Source of the DNA: Planctomycetota bacterium
GTDB lineage: Bacteria > Planctomycetota > Phycisphaerae > Phycisphaerales > UBA1924
Reading direction: 5' to 3'
DNA: 40,714 nucleotides
NCBI GenBank assembly: GCA_024276195.1
Contig: JAJRXR010000006.1
Location: 1 to 40,714 of the forward strand
Both the position numbers and the translations under genes were made by a program. Under the pieces are notes generated by a model that worked only from the letters and a program-made list of their open reading frames with translations, was not told where the DNA came from and did no database searches. This document shows, in pieces, positions 16,261 to 26,694 of this stretch; position 1 is the stretch's first letter; each line of letters starts with the position of its first letter.

Positions 16261-17805
16261 ATGCCCCAAGTTCACACCCGCTTGATCGTTCTCGCCGTAT
16301 TGATCCTGGTGCTGCCGCTGGTCGGGTGCAGCCGCCCGAAATATCAGCCCAGCGGCGACCCGATCCTGGATCTGCGAAACCCCGAGCTTTCGCAGCGCAA
16401 GCGTCTCGACGCTGCGGACATCGCCTGGACCGAGGTCCGGGGGGGCGCCCGCGACCACGATGACTCCCGCCAGGCGTTCAAGGATCTGGCCTGGTCGCAA
16501 TCGACGCCCCTGCCCATCCGCCAACGCCTCGTGACGATGCTCATGGAGGACACGGACCCGGGCGGGAGCGAGGACTCGCAGCGCCTGGCGGGGCTGATGC
16601 TGCCGCGTGAGATGGAGCGGTCGATCGTGGCCATCCTGGCCTCGGCGGCGGGCACGCGGGGCTGGACCGACCTGACCCCGGCGCTGGTTCGCAGCTATGC
16701 GCGCCCGGTCGAGGATGTGGACGACTCGATCCGGACCGAGCGGGCGGCGCTGCGCGATCTGTACCCGGGGCGCCCGATCGAGGAGGTCGTGTTCGAGGTC
16801 TTCCTAGACCCGGGGGAGGGACCCGGGCGTTCGGGGTTCCGCTGGGCGGAGCGCGCCCGGGCGGACGCGTGGGAGCTGCTCTCGCGCCTGGACCCGGACG
16901 GGGTGGTGCGGACGACCCTGCTGACGTCAAACCTGAACGCCGGCAGCGGACTCAACGAGGACACACGCGCCCTGGTCGAGAGCCTGCGCCGGAGCCTGCA
17001 CGAGCTGGGCACAATCCCGCGGACGGCGATGGAGCTGGCGTGGATGCGCTCGCTCCAGCAGGCCCAGGACAAGCAGCAGCGCACGCTCAACGCGAAGTGG
17101 TGGGAGCAGGCGTCGCGCCATGTCGCGTCGCTCTCGGGCGAGCGTCGCAACGGGCTGGAGCTGCGCCACATCGAGGCGATCCGCTGGGCGGGCCAGAACA
17201 ACCGGGCGTGGCTCGACGCCTCGCGCGAGCAGCTTCTCGCTGAGCTCGACCGACGCCTGGGCAAGCGCCAGACGCACCGGCGGACCAACGAGCTCGGGGT
17301 TGACCGGGGCGTGGGGGCATACCGATATAAAGAATGGCGATCTCGTCTGGACTGGAGCGACGCGCTGACGGTGCTCGTGATCGACGAGGCGATGCAGGAC
17401 GCCGAGGTCCGCGCCAGGCTCTTTCAGTACGCCAAGGCCGACCGCGACGACCGGAAAACCGAGTACGGCGGGATGCTCGAGGCCCGGGATCTGGCGAGCG
17501 GCGCCTCCGACGGGTTCCGCCTGGTCCTGTTCCGTCCGCGGGCGAGCGACCGGCGCGACGACAAGCGGTTCATCGCCAGCGACGACATGATCCGGTATTC
17601 GGACCGCGCCCTGGCGCACTTCCACATGCACGTCCAGAAGGCGAAGAACTCGAAGTTCGCCGGGCCGAGCGCCGAGGATCTGCGCTATTGCACACGCTCC
17701 GGGCGGACCTGCCTCGTGTTCACGTCTGTGAACGCCGATCGGATGAACGTCGATCTGTACGCCCCGGACGGGACGCTGATCGACCTGGGCGAGGTGGCCC
17801 GCTGA
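16261..17805 (+). CDS. lipoprotein of unknown function
   Basis: 514 residues from the ATG at 16261. A lipoprotein signal peptide ends in the lipobox LPLVGC (Cys near residue 22), so the protein should be lipidated and face the periplasm. The body is largely alpha-helical and charged (for example ELSQRKRLDAADIAW and AMELAWMRSLQQAQDKQQRT), followed by a more mixed C-terminal domain from about residue 350 (DALTVLVIDEAMQDAEVR, DGFRLVLFRPRASDRRDD). No known family is recognised. The M48 protease gene begins 38 nt after the stop and the two are probably co-transcribed, so a role in envelope maintenance is possible but inferred only. Confidence 0.75.
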   Translation: MPQVHTRLIVLAVLILVLPLVGCSRPKYQPSGDPILDLRNPELSQRKRLDAADIAWTEVRGGARDHDDSRQAFKDLAWSQSTPLPIRQRLVTMLMEDTDPGGSEDSQRLAGLMLPREMERSIVAILASAAGTRGWTDLTPALVRSYARPVEDVDDSIRTERAALRDLYPGRPIEEVVFEVFLDPGEGPGRSGFRWAERARADAWELLSRLDPDGVVRTTLLTSNLNAGSGLNEDTRALVESLRRSLHELGTIPRTAMELAWMRSLQQAQDKQQRTLNAKWWEQASRHVASLSGERRNGLELRHIEAIRWAGQNNRAWLDASREQLLAELDRRLGKRQTHRRTNELGVDRGVGAYRYKEWRSRLDWSDALTVLVIDEAMQDAEVRARLFQYAKADRDDRKTEYGGMLEARDLASGASDGFRLVLFRPRASDRRDDKRFIASDDMIRYSDRALAHFHMHVQKAKNSKFAGPSAEDLRYCTRSGRTCLVFTSVNADRMNVDLYAPDGTLIDLGEVAR

Positions 17806-17842
17806 ACCTTTTTGAGACAGTGGCGACGGCGCCGGGTTCACC

Positions 17843-19279
17843 ATGATTCACGTCGGCGTCATTGTTGCGTTCCTGATCGTGTACATGCGCGACGCGCTGG
17901 GGGCGCCCGCGCTCGAGGGGCGCCTCGACGCGACCGGGATCATCGCGTGGTCGTTGATGCCGCTGATCGTCATGGGCGTCACGTACAGCGCGTATGTCCG
18001 GGTCTGTGGGCGCCGGATTGATCGTCGGGGGAGCCACCGGGCGGTTCGGGGCGCCGAGCGGGCGACGCGGGTGTTTCTGATCGGCGCCCTCATCCAGCAC
18101 GCGCTGGCGGTGCTGGTGTTTGGATTGCTGGATCTTGTCCGCCTCTGGATCGGCAATCCGATCCTGCTCGACGAGCTGCTCGTGCTGCTCGCGCCCGTGC
18201 TGGCGATGAGCTTTGCGTACTTTGTCATGTACCCGATCGACCGGCGCCTGCGCGAGGCGGCGTTGTTCGCGACCATCGAACGCGGCGAGCCGGTCCACCC
18301 GTTCCCGTCGCGGGCGCGCTTCGTGATGCTCTCGACCCGCCAGCAGGTGCTGTTTCTGCTCGTGCCACTGAGCGCGATTCTCGCCTGGGGCGAGGGCTCG
18401 GCACGGGGCCTGGCGCTGCTGGACATCGCGGAAGACAGCGCCATCGCGGCGGCGGTCCAGATGAGCGGAGCCATCGCGGTGCTCGCGCTCATGCCCCCGG
18501 TTTTGTGCCGCCTGTGGGACACCGTGCCGCTCGGGGAAGGCCCCGTCCGCAGCGCCATCGCCCGGATCTGTGACCAGCACCGGGCCTCTGTGCGTGAGCT
18601 GCTGCTCTGGCGGACGGGCGGGACGATGGTTAACGCCGCGGTCATCGGTATCCTGCCCCGCCTGCGCTATGTCGTCGTCACCGACGCGCTGCTGGAGATG
18701 CTCGAACCGGACCAGGTCGAGGCGGTCGCAGCCCACGAGGTCGGGCACGTTCTCCGGCGGCACATGCTCTGGCTTGGCCTCTCGGTGCTGGGCGTCGTTC
18801 TGGTGCTCGGCTCGCCCCTGGGGTGGGCAGGAACGTTTGTGCTCAACACGTCCGTGGGCTCGCTGGCGATGGGCGAAGAAGCGGTGATGGTCGCGCTGCT
18901 GGGGCTGACGCTGATCGGCGTGCTGCTGGCGCTCGGGTTTGTCAGCCGCAGGTTTGAGTGGCAGGCGGACGCGTTCGCGGCCCAGCACATGAGCGGCATG
19001 CGCCCGGGCGCCTCGGACGTTCGAATCACACCCGAAGCCGTCGAGTCCATGGCCTCGGCCCTCGATAGCGTGGCAAATCTCAACGCGATCGACCCGGGTC
19101 GGTTCACCTGGAGGCACGGTTCGATCCGTGAGCGCCAGCGCCGCCTGCGGGCACTCGTCGGTGTCCCGGCCAACGAGCTTGGCGCCGATCGCCTGGCCAA
19201 CTCTGTCAAGCTGTGGTGCCTGGCGAGTCTGGTGCTCGGGGCGTGCCTGATCGCTCTCGATATGACCGTGTTCTCCTGA
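17843..19279 (+). CDS. M48 family membrane zinc metalloprotease
   Basis: 478 residues. About four N-terminal membrane helices (1-20, 33-55, 74-100 and 110-135) precede a soluble segment and two further helices (164-182, 200-225). The zinc site HEVGH lies at 298-302 (HExxH form), in the context VEAVAAHEVGHVLRRH. The third ligand is Glu372 in RRFEWQADAFA, the FExxAD-like motif of M48 (HtpX/Ste24) proteases. Two helices separate the motifs, as in Ste24/HtpX. The expected role is endoproteolysis in or at the inner membrane during quality control. No Shine-Dalgarno is evident, and the gene follows the lipoprotein closely. Confidence 0.9.
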   Translation: MIHVGVIVAFLIVYMRDALGAPALEGRLDATGIIAWSLMPLIVMGVTYSAYVRVCGRRIDRRGSHRAVRGAERATRVFLIGALIQHALAVLVFGLLDLVRLWIGNPILLDELLVLLAPVLAMSFAYFVMYPIDRRLREAALFATIERGEPVHPFPSRARFVMLSTRQQVLFLLVPLSAILAWGEGSARGLALLDIAEDSAIAAAVQMSGAIAVLALMPPVLCRLWDTVPLGEGPVRSAIARICDQHRASVRELLLWRTGGTMVNAAVIGILPRLRYVVVTDALLEMLEPDQVEAVAAHEVGHVLRRHMLWLGLSVLGVVLVLGSPLGWAGTFVLNTSVGSLAMGEEAVMVALLGLTLIGVLLALGFVSRRFEWQADAFAAQHMSGMRPGASDVRITPEAVESMASALDSVANLNAIDPGRFTWRHGSIRERQRRLRALVGVPANELGADRLANSVKLWCLASLVLGACLIALDMTVFS

Positions 19280-19417
19280 CGCACGGCTTCACCCTGGGGC
19301 GCTTGCGTGGGCGCAGGATCTGCGCTCGGGTGGAAGGCACGAGGGATCCGGGGGGGATCGGGCGGGCGATCAGCGGGCGACTCGGGGCGATCGGCTCAGC
19401 CCGCCCGCCCGCTGGGC

Positions 19418-19423
19418 GATAAT
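19418..19423 (+). promoter_or_regulatory. -10-like GATAAT upstream of lipoprotein
   Basis: GATAAT lies 40 nt before the ATG at 19464, inside a 184-bp GC-rich gap, leaving a leader of about 33 nt with a GGAGGAG ribosome-binding site. This gap holds no gene. Confidence 0.4.
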
Positions 19424-19463
19424 CGCGGGCGAGACCCCGCGCCGCGCCGGGAGGAGACGACAC

Positions 19464-20609
19464 ATGCGACCGAACCTGATGCGCGCCGCTCTGTTGACAC
19501 TGGCACTGGCGCTGACGGGCTGCACGACGCGGTACGCCTCACGGGAGGCGCCGATGACGGGGGCGTGGGCGCGCCAGAGTGTTGGGTGGGGACCAACGCA
19601 GCAGGGGATGCTGGATCTGACGTCGCTGGGGCTCGACGCCGGGGCGACGGTGATGTACGCGGGCGATGACAGCGCCTCACCTTTGTACGCAGTAGAGTTC
19701 GGGGGCGAGCGGTCGTTCTGGCGAGTGGAGGAGTTTGAGCCGACGCGGCGCGTCGATCTCGGGCGGGTCCAGACGCTCATCGACGAGCTGCACAACACCT
19801 CGCTGTGCGTCGTGTCGTGCGAGATTGATCGGCGCCTGAGCGAGGCGGACGAGGCGCAGCGGCGCGATGAGCTGACGGGCTTTGCCGAGGAAGTTTTGCG
19901 CGAGGGCGCCTCCCGCGACTGGAAGCCGTCGCATATCGGGAAGCTCGGGTCGCTGCTGCGCGAGCGTCAGGTAATCGCGGCGGATCGCGCCGAGGCGATC
20001 CGGGACCAGCTCCGCAACGCCCACAACCACGCGGGCGAGGTCGAGCGCGAGCTGCGCCACATGCTGGCGCGGGAGAACCTGATTGTGATGCGCTGGAACA
20101 CCGGGCGCGAGGACGAGATCGGGTACGCGGTGATCTCCGGGCTCCGGCGTGTGCGTCTGGTGCTCGGGCGCGACTTCGCGAGCGAGCCGGCCTTCCCGTC
20201 GATCGACGAGCGCCACCGCCTGGGCTGGAGCCGCTCGACCGGGGTGGTCACCAGCGCGCTCCAGGCGCGTGAGGTGGTGTATCTGTCCCGGCGGGATGTC
20301 GGGGCGTCTGTCGATGACCTGCTCTCGGGCGCCGCGGATCAGCTCGCGCGTTCGCTCACGGACGAGGGGGTCATCGGCGTGCGTTCGGCCATCGCCGGCG
20401 AGCGCCAGCGCCTGAGCGGGCTGGTGACGCGCGGGCGCCTGGGCGAGCCCAGGCGGTATTCCGTGCAGATGAACTGGGCGAGGTTCCTCTCGGGCGAACT
20501 GCCCCCGGCGTTCAGCGCCGAATCCATGGGCGACGACGGGCGCTGGGTGACGTTCGCAGTCGCGACGACGCAGCTCCGCACGCTCAACAAGACCGGGCGC
20601 CTGGATTGA
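19464..20609 (+). CDS. lipoprotein of unknown function
   Basis: 381 residues, with GGAGGAG 7 nt before the ATG. The signal peptide ends in the lipobox ALTGC (Cys at residue 20). The N-terminal third is beta-rich and interacts with nothing recognisable (AVEFGGERSFWRVEEFEPTR). The middle (about 120-220) is helical and charged, with DEAQRRDELTGFAEEVLR and DQLRNAHNHAGEVERELRHM. The C-terminus ends in alternating strands. There are no catalytic motifs or repeats and the family is not recognised. The following M20 gene appears to have its own promoter. The protein is likely an envelope-anchored component specific to this group of bacteria. Confidence 0.75.
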   Translation: MRPNLMRAALLTLALALTGCTTRYASREAPMTGAWARQSVGWGPTQQGMLDLTSLGLDAGATVMYAGDDSASPLYAVEFGGERSFWRVEEFEPTRRVDLGRVQTLIDELHNTSLCVVSCEIDRRLSEADEAQRRDELTGFAEEVLREGASRDWKPSHIGKLGSLLRERQVIAADRAEAIRDQLRNAHNHAGEVERELRHMLARENLIVMRWNTGREDEIGYAVISGLRRVRLVLGRDFASEPAFPSIDERHRLGWSRSTGVVTSALQAREVVYLSRRDVGASVDDLLSGAADQLARSLTDEGVIGVRSAIAGERQRLSGLVTRGRLGEPRRYSVQMNWARFLSGELPPAFSAESMGDDGRWVTFAVATTQLRTLNKTGRLD

Positions 20610-20654
20610 CCCTGACACGCCCCTGGCAGCGGGGGGCGATGGCGGGCAAGAGCC

Positions 20655-20660
20655 TACAGT
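20655..20660 (+). promoter_or_regulatory. -10-like TACAGT, leaderless GTG start at 20666
   Basis: TACAGT ends 5 nt before the GTG at 20666. There is no Shine-Dalgarno, and the protein that starts here (MTLSQTETRLRD...) fits the usual M20 N-terminus. An in-frame ATG at 20639 is the alternative start. Confidence 0.45.
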
Positions 20661-20665
20661 CGCCC

Positions 20666-21877
20666 GTGACGCTTTCTCAGACCGAAACCCGCTTGCGCGA
20701 CACGATCGAGGCCCGGCGCGGGGCGCTGCTCGACGACCTGCGCCTGCACGTTGAGCTGCCCACGGGCGGGTTCAACAGCGCGGCGCTCGACGAGACCCGG
20801 TCGCGGTTCATTGAGCGTCTTGAGGCGCTCGGGGCGACGACCGAGCTGGTCCCGGGCGACGCCAAGCCGGACTGGCTGCCCGGAGGATCGGGCGACAACG
20901 CCCCCCCCGTGACGGCGATCTGCCGGCGACCACAGGCTGAGTCGACGCCGAAGTCGGTGCTCATCGCCGGGCACCTGGACACGGTGCATGATCCCGAGGG
21001 CGACTTCAGGGAGCTGCACATCGCCCCCGACGGCACAACCGCGACCGGCCCCGGGTGCGTGGATATGAAGGGCGGGCTCGTCATCGCGATGGCGGCCCTC
21101 GAAGCCCTCTAAGAGATCGGCGTCCCCGCCTCGTGGAGCTTCCTGATGAACTCCGACGAGGAGACGGGCAGCTTCCACTCGGCCCAGGCCATCCGCGACG
21201 AGAGCGCCAAGCACGATCTCGGCTTGGCCCTCGAGCCCGCGCTCGCTGGCGGAGAGCTTGCCGTCGAGCGGGTGGGGTCGGGTCAGTTCATGATCGAGTG
21301 CCGCGGGCGGGCGGCGCACGTGGGGCGGTCGTTCACCGAGGGCGTGTCGGCGGTGACGGCGCTCGCCGAGCGGATTGTCGCCGTCAGCGCGATGCCCGAG
21401 CCCGAGCGCGGTCGGATCCTGAGTATCGGACCCATCGAGGGTGGGGTCGCGACCAACGCGGTGCCCGATCGGGCGCGGGCCTGGGGCAACGCACGATTCC
21501 CGACGCCCGAAGCCGCCGATGAGATCGGCGCCATGCTCACTCAGCTCCAAACGCCGCCCGACGCCATGCCCCGGGCTACGGTCCGCACCATTTTCAACCG
21601 CCCGGCCAAGCCGCTGACGCCCGAGACGGAAAGGCTGGCGCTGTGCGCCCGCGCCGCAGCGGAAGACCTGGGCCAGTCGCTCCCGTTCGCCAGCACGGGC
21701 GGGGTGTGCGACGGCAACATCATGCAGGCCGCGGGGCTTCCCACGATTGACACCCTGGGCGTGCGCGGCGGGGGTCTGCACACGCCCGACGAATGGATCG
21801 AGCTGCCCAGCCTCGTGCAGCGTTGCCAGCTTCTCGCCCTGCTCATCGCCCGCCTCTGCGAGCGAGGCAGCGACTGA
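20666..21877 (+). pseudogene. M20 amidohydrolase (CPG2/ArgE-like) interrupted by in-frame TAA
   Basis: A complete M20 gene is readable in one frame except for TAA at 21110-21112, between LEAL and EIGVPASW. Before it: metal-binding AGHLDTVHD and bridging Asp in GCVDMKGG. After it: catalytic and metal glutamates in NSDEETGS, the lid motif AAHVGRSFTEGVSA and the late His in GGGLHTPDEW. All motifs are intact and codon use is unchanged across the stop, so it is either a very recent nonsense mutation or a sequence error. M20 enzymes of the carboxypeptidase G2 type release glutamate from N-acyl-glutamates, which would suit N-succinylglutamate, the product expected from the downstream astA/astD genes. 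It is followed 25 nt later by the aminotransferase, and is assumed to be part of that unit. Confidence 0.85.
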
Positions 21878-21901
21878 CCCGACCGGAACACGGAGGACAC
21901 C

Positions 21902-23368
<1,467 letters not shown>

Positions 23369-23416
23369 CCGGGGCGAGGCGGCGATGGGCAGCGGGCGAT
23401 GACCAAGGAGAGGATC

Positions 23417-24694
23417 ATGTTCCGAGTCCGCCAGGCAAAGGCCGGCGATGTTGACGCCCTGCTCGCGCTGGCGCACACGGGCAACTTCATCAATCTCCCC
23501 CCGTTCCGCGACGCGATCGAGGGGTTGCTGTCGGTCTCGGACCGCTCGTTCGACCGGGTGGCGACGGGAGCCGAGCCCCCGCACGACCACGACCGCACCC
23601 ACGACAACTACATGCTCGTGCTCGAGAGCGACGAAACCTCGTGCGCCGGGACGTCGGCCATCCGCGGCGGCATGATCGCACGCGACCACCCGAACCTGTC
23701 GTACCAGCTCATCAAGCTCGTCCGCGAGAGCACGCTGCTCTCCAAGACGATCCACGGCCCCAAAGACCCCGCCGACGAGGAAGATCGGATGATCGTCTCG
23801 GGGCGGATGGAGCACGTTTATGCCGTGCTCTTTCAGGACACGGCAGGCCCGACCGAACTCGGCGGAAACGTGATGCGCCACCAGCTCCGCGGGCGGGGCC
23901 TGGGCAAGCTCCTGAGCTACTCACGCTTCCACTATCTCAAGGCCCACCCCGAGTGGTTCTCCGACCGCCTGCTCGTCGAGATGATGGCGCCGATCGACCG
24001 ATACAACGACGGCACCGCGTTCTGGCGCCACATCATCCGCAAGTTCATCAACATGACCTACGACGACGCCGACCGCCTGAGCACGCACAAGGACAAACGC
24101 GAGTTCATGTACGCGCTGCTGCCCAAGCTCGTCAATCTGTCGCTGCTCGATGATGTCGTGCTCAACTCCATCGGCAAGGTCAACGCGGGCACGAGGCCAG
24201 CTGCGGAGATGCTCCGGGACGTCGGGTTCGCGGACACCCACCGCGTGGACCCGTTCGACGGCGGCCCGCACCTCGAGACGCGCCTGAGCCAGATCGGCGC
24301 GCTCGCCTGCGAGACGCGCCGCGTCGTCGAGAGCGGCGGGAGCGGGACGCCCGTTGACGTGCTCGTGAGCGCCCAAACGGCGCGCCTGGGGTTCGCCGCG
24401 GTCCGTGTGAAGGCGTCCATGGCGGGGGACGAGGGGATCGAACTCTCGGCCGAAGCGTCCCAGGCGCTCGGCGTGCGAGCCGGGGATCAGGTCATGGTCA
24501 GCCCGCTGCGGTTCGTGCCGGACCGCAGGCCAACGCCCCCGATCCCGACGATCAACATGCCCGAGGAGCTGCGCCGGCGCGAGGAGGACCTGAAGGGCAA
24601 ACGCCTCGCGGCCCTGTCCGTGAGCGACCTCGCCAAGATCGTCCAGGACCGCCTCGACGAGATCAACGAGTCGCTCAAGGACGACAACAGCTAA
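23417..24694 (+). CDS. astA: arginine/ornithine N-succinyltransferase
   Basis: 425 residues. The ATG at 23417 is preferred over 23399 because AAGGAG (23405-23410) lies 6 nt upstream. The protein has a GNAT-like fold: an opening MFRVRQAKAGDVDALLALA, the CoA-binding loop RGRGLGKLLSYSR, then AEMLRDVGF and the AstA hallmark DPFDGGPHLE. The C-terminal domain (DVLVSAQ...LGVRAGDQVMVSPL) also matches AstA. About 60 extra charged residues follow, rich in Glu/Arg/Lys, so it is longer than E. coli AstA (344). It transfers succinyl from succinyl-CoA to the alpha-amino group of arginine; some homologues (AruF/AruG) also use ornithine. It lies in the same unit as astD, 39 nt upstream. Confidence 0.92.
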   Translation: MFRVRQAKAGDVDALLALAHTGNFINLPPFRDAIEGLLSVSDRSFDRVATGAEPPHDHDRTHDNYMLVLESDETSCAGTSAIRGGMIARDHPNLSYQLIKLVRESTLLSKTIHGPKDPADEEDRMIVSGRMEHVYAVLFQDTAGPTELGGNVMRHQLRGRGLGKLLSYSRFHYLKAHPEWFSDRLLVEMMAPIDRYNDGTAFWRHIIRKFINMTYDDADRLSTHKDKREFMYALLPKLVNLSLLDDVVLNSIGKVNAGTRPAAEMLRDVGFADTHRVDPFDGGPHLETRLSQIGALACETRRVVESGGSGTPVDVLVSAQTARLGFAAVRVKASMAGDEGIELSAEASQALGVRAGDQVMVSPLRFVPDRRPTPPIPTINMPEELRRREEDLKGKRLAALSVSDLAKIVQDRLDEINESLKDDNS

Positions 24695-24733
24695 CCAACC
24701 AGACCCCGCACGCCCGACCCGGAGTTGTTGCCC

Positions 24734-26290
24734 GTGACCACGATGCCCAGCCTGCGCCACCCGCCGTCCGACCTGATCGCCGGCCAGTGGACCGAGATCC
24801 CCGGAGACTCCATCCAATCGACCGACCCGGCCCACCCGGAGCGGGTGCTCTGGAGCGCGAGCCCGGTCGCGGCGCACGCCGAGCGTGCGCTCGACAGCGC
24901 TCGCACCGCCTTGCCCGAGTGGTCCGCGTGGTCGATCGAGCGCCGGATCGCTGTGCTGCGCCGGTATCAGGAGCTTGCAAAGCAGGACGCCGAGCGGATG
25001 GCGGTCCAGATCGCGACCGAGACCGGCAAGGCGATGTGGGAGAGCAAGGGCGAGGCCGGGCTGCTCGCGGGCAAGGTCGATATCACGCTCGAGCAAGGCC
25101 CGTTCACCGGGCGCCAGCGCGTCACGCCCTACGACGTCCCGCTCAACGAGACCAAGTCCGGACGCTGCTGGTTTCGCCCGCACGGCGTGATGTCCGTCAT
25201 CGGCCCGTTCAACTTCCCCGCCCACCTGCCCAACGGGCACATCGTCCCCGCCCTGCTCACGGGCAACACCATCGTCTTCAAGCCCAGCGACAAGGCCCCC
25301 GCGTGCGGCCAGCGCCTCGCCGAGCTTTTTCAGCAGGCGCTCGACGACGAGGGCGCCCCTGCGGGCGTGCTGAATCTTGTCCAGGGCGGCGCTCAGATCG
25401 CTTCAACGCTCGCCTCCAGCCCCAAGGGCGACGGCGTGCTCTTCACCGGCTCCTGGCCCGTCGGACGCAAAATCCTTGAAGCGAATCTCGATCAGCCGGG
25501 CAAGATCATCGCCCTGGAAATGGGCGGCAACAACCCGGCTCTCGTCATGCCCAGCGCCGATCTGTATCAGGCGGCGGTCGAAATCGTGCGCTGCGCCTTC
25601 AACACCACCGGGCAGCGCTGCACCTCGACACGCCGGGCGATCGTCCATGAATCTGTCGCGGACGCCCTCATCCCCGCGATCGTGCGCGCCGCCAAGGCCC
25701 TGACCATCGGCGACCCCATGAGCGAGGCGCCCGTCTTCATGGGGCCGATCATCAGCGAGCAGGCCCGCGACGCGGTCTTCGCCTTCGAGCGGCGCCTGCG
25801 CGCTTCCGGGGGCGAGGTTCTGCTCAGCGCCGAGCCCGTCACCGACCCGATCGGCGGCGACGCCTCGGGCTGGTACGTCTCGCCCTCGGTCGTCCGGGTT
25901 CCTCGGTTCGATCTCGACTCCGACGATTGCGGGTGTGACGAAGAGCTCTTTGGTCCGCTGCTGAGGATCTCGGTCGTGGGCTCGCTCGACGACGCGATTG
26001 CGCAGGCGAACGCGACGCGGTACGGGCTGGCCGCGTCGATCTTCTCGAAGAATCGGGGCGAGATCGATCGGTTCCTGGGCGAGTCTCGGGCCGGGTGCGT
26101 CAACGTCAACTGCGGCACCGCCGGGGCGTCGAGCAAGCTCCCCTTCGGCGGCCTCGGCTGGTCGGGCAACCACCGCCCGGCGGGCGCGTTCGCGCTCGAC
26201 TACACCGCTGTCCCGATCGCCGGCATGATCGAGACGGGCGAGGCATCCACGCTGGCAGTGGGCATGACGCTCGACCGCAATTGGCTGTAA
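24734..26290 (+). CDS. astD: N-succinylglutamate 5-semialdehyde dehydrogenase
   Basis: 518 residues from the GTG at 24734, with GGAG 9 nt upstream; ATG 24743 is an alternative. An aldehyde dehydrogenase with catalytic Cys296 (TTGQRCTSTRR) and general base Glu262 (LEMGGNNP). PFNFPAHLPNGHIVPALLTGN and the C-terminal LPFGGLGWSGNHRPAG are characteristic of AstD rather than of other ALDHs. It oxidises N-succinylglutamate semialdehyde to N-succinylglutamate with NAD(P)+, step four of the AST arginine pathway. The gene follows astA by 39 nt. No astB or M14-type astE is present in the window; the interrupted M20 gene may supply the last step. Confidence 0.94.
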   Translation: MTTMPSLRHPPSDLIAGQWTEIPGDSIQSTDPAHPERVLWSASPVAAHAERALDSARTALPEWSAWSIERRIAVLRRYQELAKQDAERMAVQIATETGKAMWESKGEAGLLAGKVDITLEQGPFTGRQRVTPYDVPLNETKSGRCWFRPHGVMSVIGPFNFPAHLPNGHIVPALLTGNTIVFKPSDKAPACGQRLAELFQQALDDEGAPAGVLNLVQGGAQIASTLASSPKGDGVLFTGSWPVGRKILEANLDQPGKIIALEMGGNNPALVMPSADLYQAAVEIVRCAFNTTGQRCTSTRRAIVHESVADALIPAIVRAAKALTIGDPMSEAPVFMGPIISEQARDAVFAFERRLRASGGEVLLSAEPVTDPIGGDASGWYVSPSVVRVPRFDLDSDDCGCDEELFGPLLRISVVGSLDDAIAQANATRYGLAASIFSKNRGEIDRFLGESRAGCVNVNCGTAGASSKLPFGGLGWSGNHRPAGAFALDYTAVPIAGMIETGEASTLAVGMTLDRNWL

Positions 26291-26319
26291 CATCGGCCCC
26301 ATCCACCGGAGACGGAGCC

Positions 26320-26685
26320 ATGGACCTCGCCCGAGCCCGGATCATCGTGACCGTGATCGTCCGCCTCGGGGGAGTGTGCCTCCTACTCGTATTTGCTCGC
26401 GACGCCATCAGCCAGATCAGCGTGTGGCTGCAACTGCTGTGGGACGCGCAGAATCGAGATTTATACTTTCGGAATCTCTCACAGATACCGCTCTTCCCAG
26501 TTCTGGACCTGATGCCTGTTGTCTACTGCGCGATCGGTCTCTACACCCTCCTCGGCGGGCGCTGGCTCATCAACCGCATCCTTCGCGGGCTGGACGCCTC
26601 GTGCCCCTCGTGCGGCTACTCGCTCCGCGGCGTGAACTCGGAACGCTGCCCGGAGTGCGGCGTCGCGGCTCGGCGCGAGCGATAG
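26320..26685 (+). CDS. small membrane protein with C-terminal zinc ribbon
   Basis: 121 residues. Two membrane helices (about 8-28 and 60-82) are followed by a cytosolic zinc ribbon, CPSCGYSLRG (95-104) and CPECG (110-114). This CPxCGYxLRG...CPECG pattern is very frequent at the termini of planctomycete membrane proteins. It begins 30 nt after astD and ends just before the ureohydrolase start, so the promoter of the latter lies inside its last codons. The function is unknown. It may merely be inserted between catabolic genes, or act as a membrane sensor for them; the sequence does not decide. Confidence 0.78.
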   Translation: MDLARARIIVTVIVRLGGVCLLLVFARDAISQISVWLQLLWDAQNRDLYFRNLSQIPLFPVLDLMPVVYCAIGLYTLLGGRWLINRILRGLDASCPSCGYSLRGVNSERCPECGVAARRER

Positions 26686-26688
26686 AAT
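26683..26688 (+). promoter_or_regulatory. -10-like TAGAAT, leaderless start at 26695
   Basis: TAGAAT overlaps the stop codon of the preceding gene (GATAGAAT) and ends 6 nt before the ATG at 26695. There is no Shine-Dalgarno. It implies that the ureohydrolase has its own leaderless transcript in addition to any read-through. Confidence 0.5.
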
Positions 26689-26694
26689 CATCCC

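Noticed and set aside
23417-24694. C-terminal half of AstA as a novel fused domain
   Set aside because: The region after residue ~305 matches the normal AstA C-terminal domain (LGVRAGDQVMV); only the last ~60 charged residues are extra.
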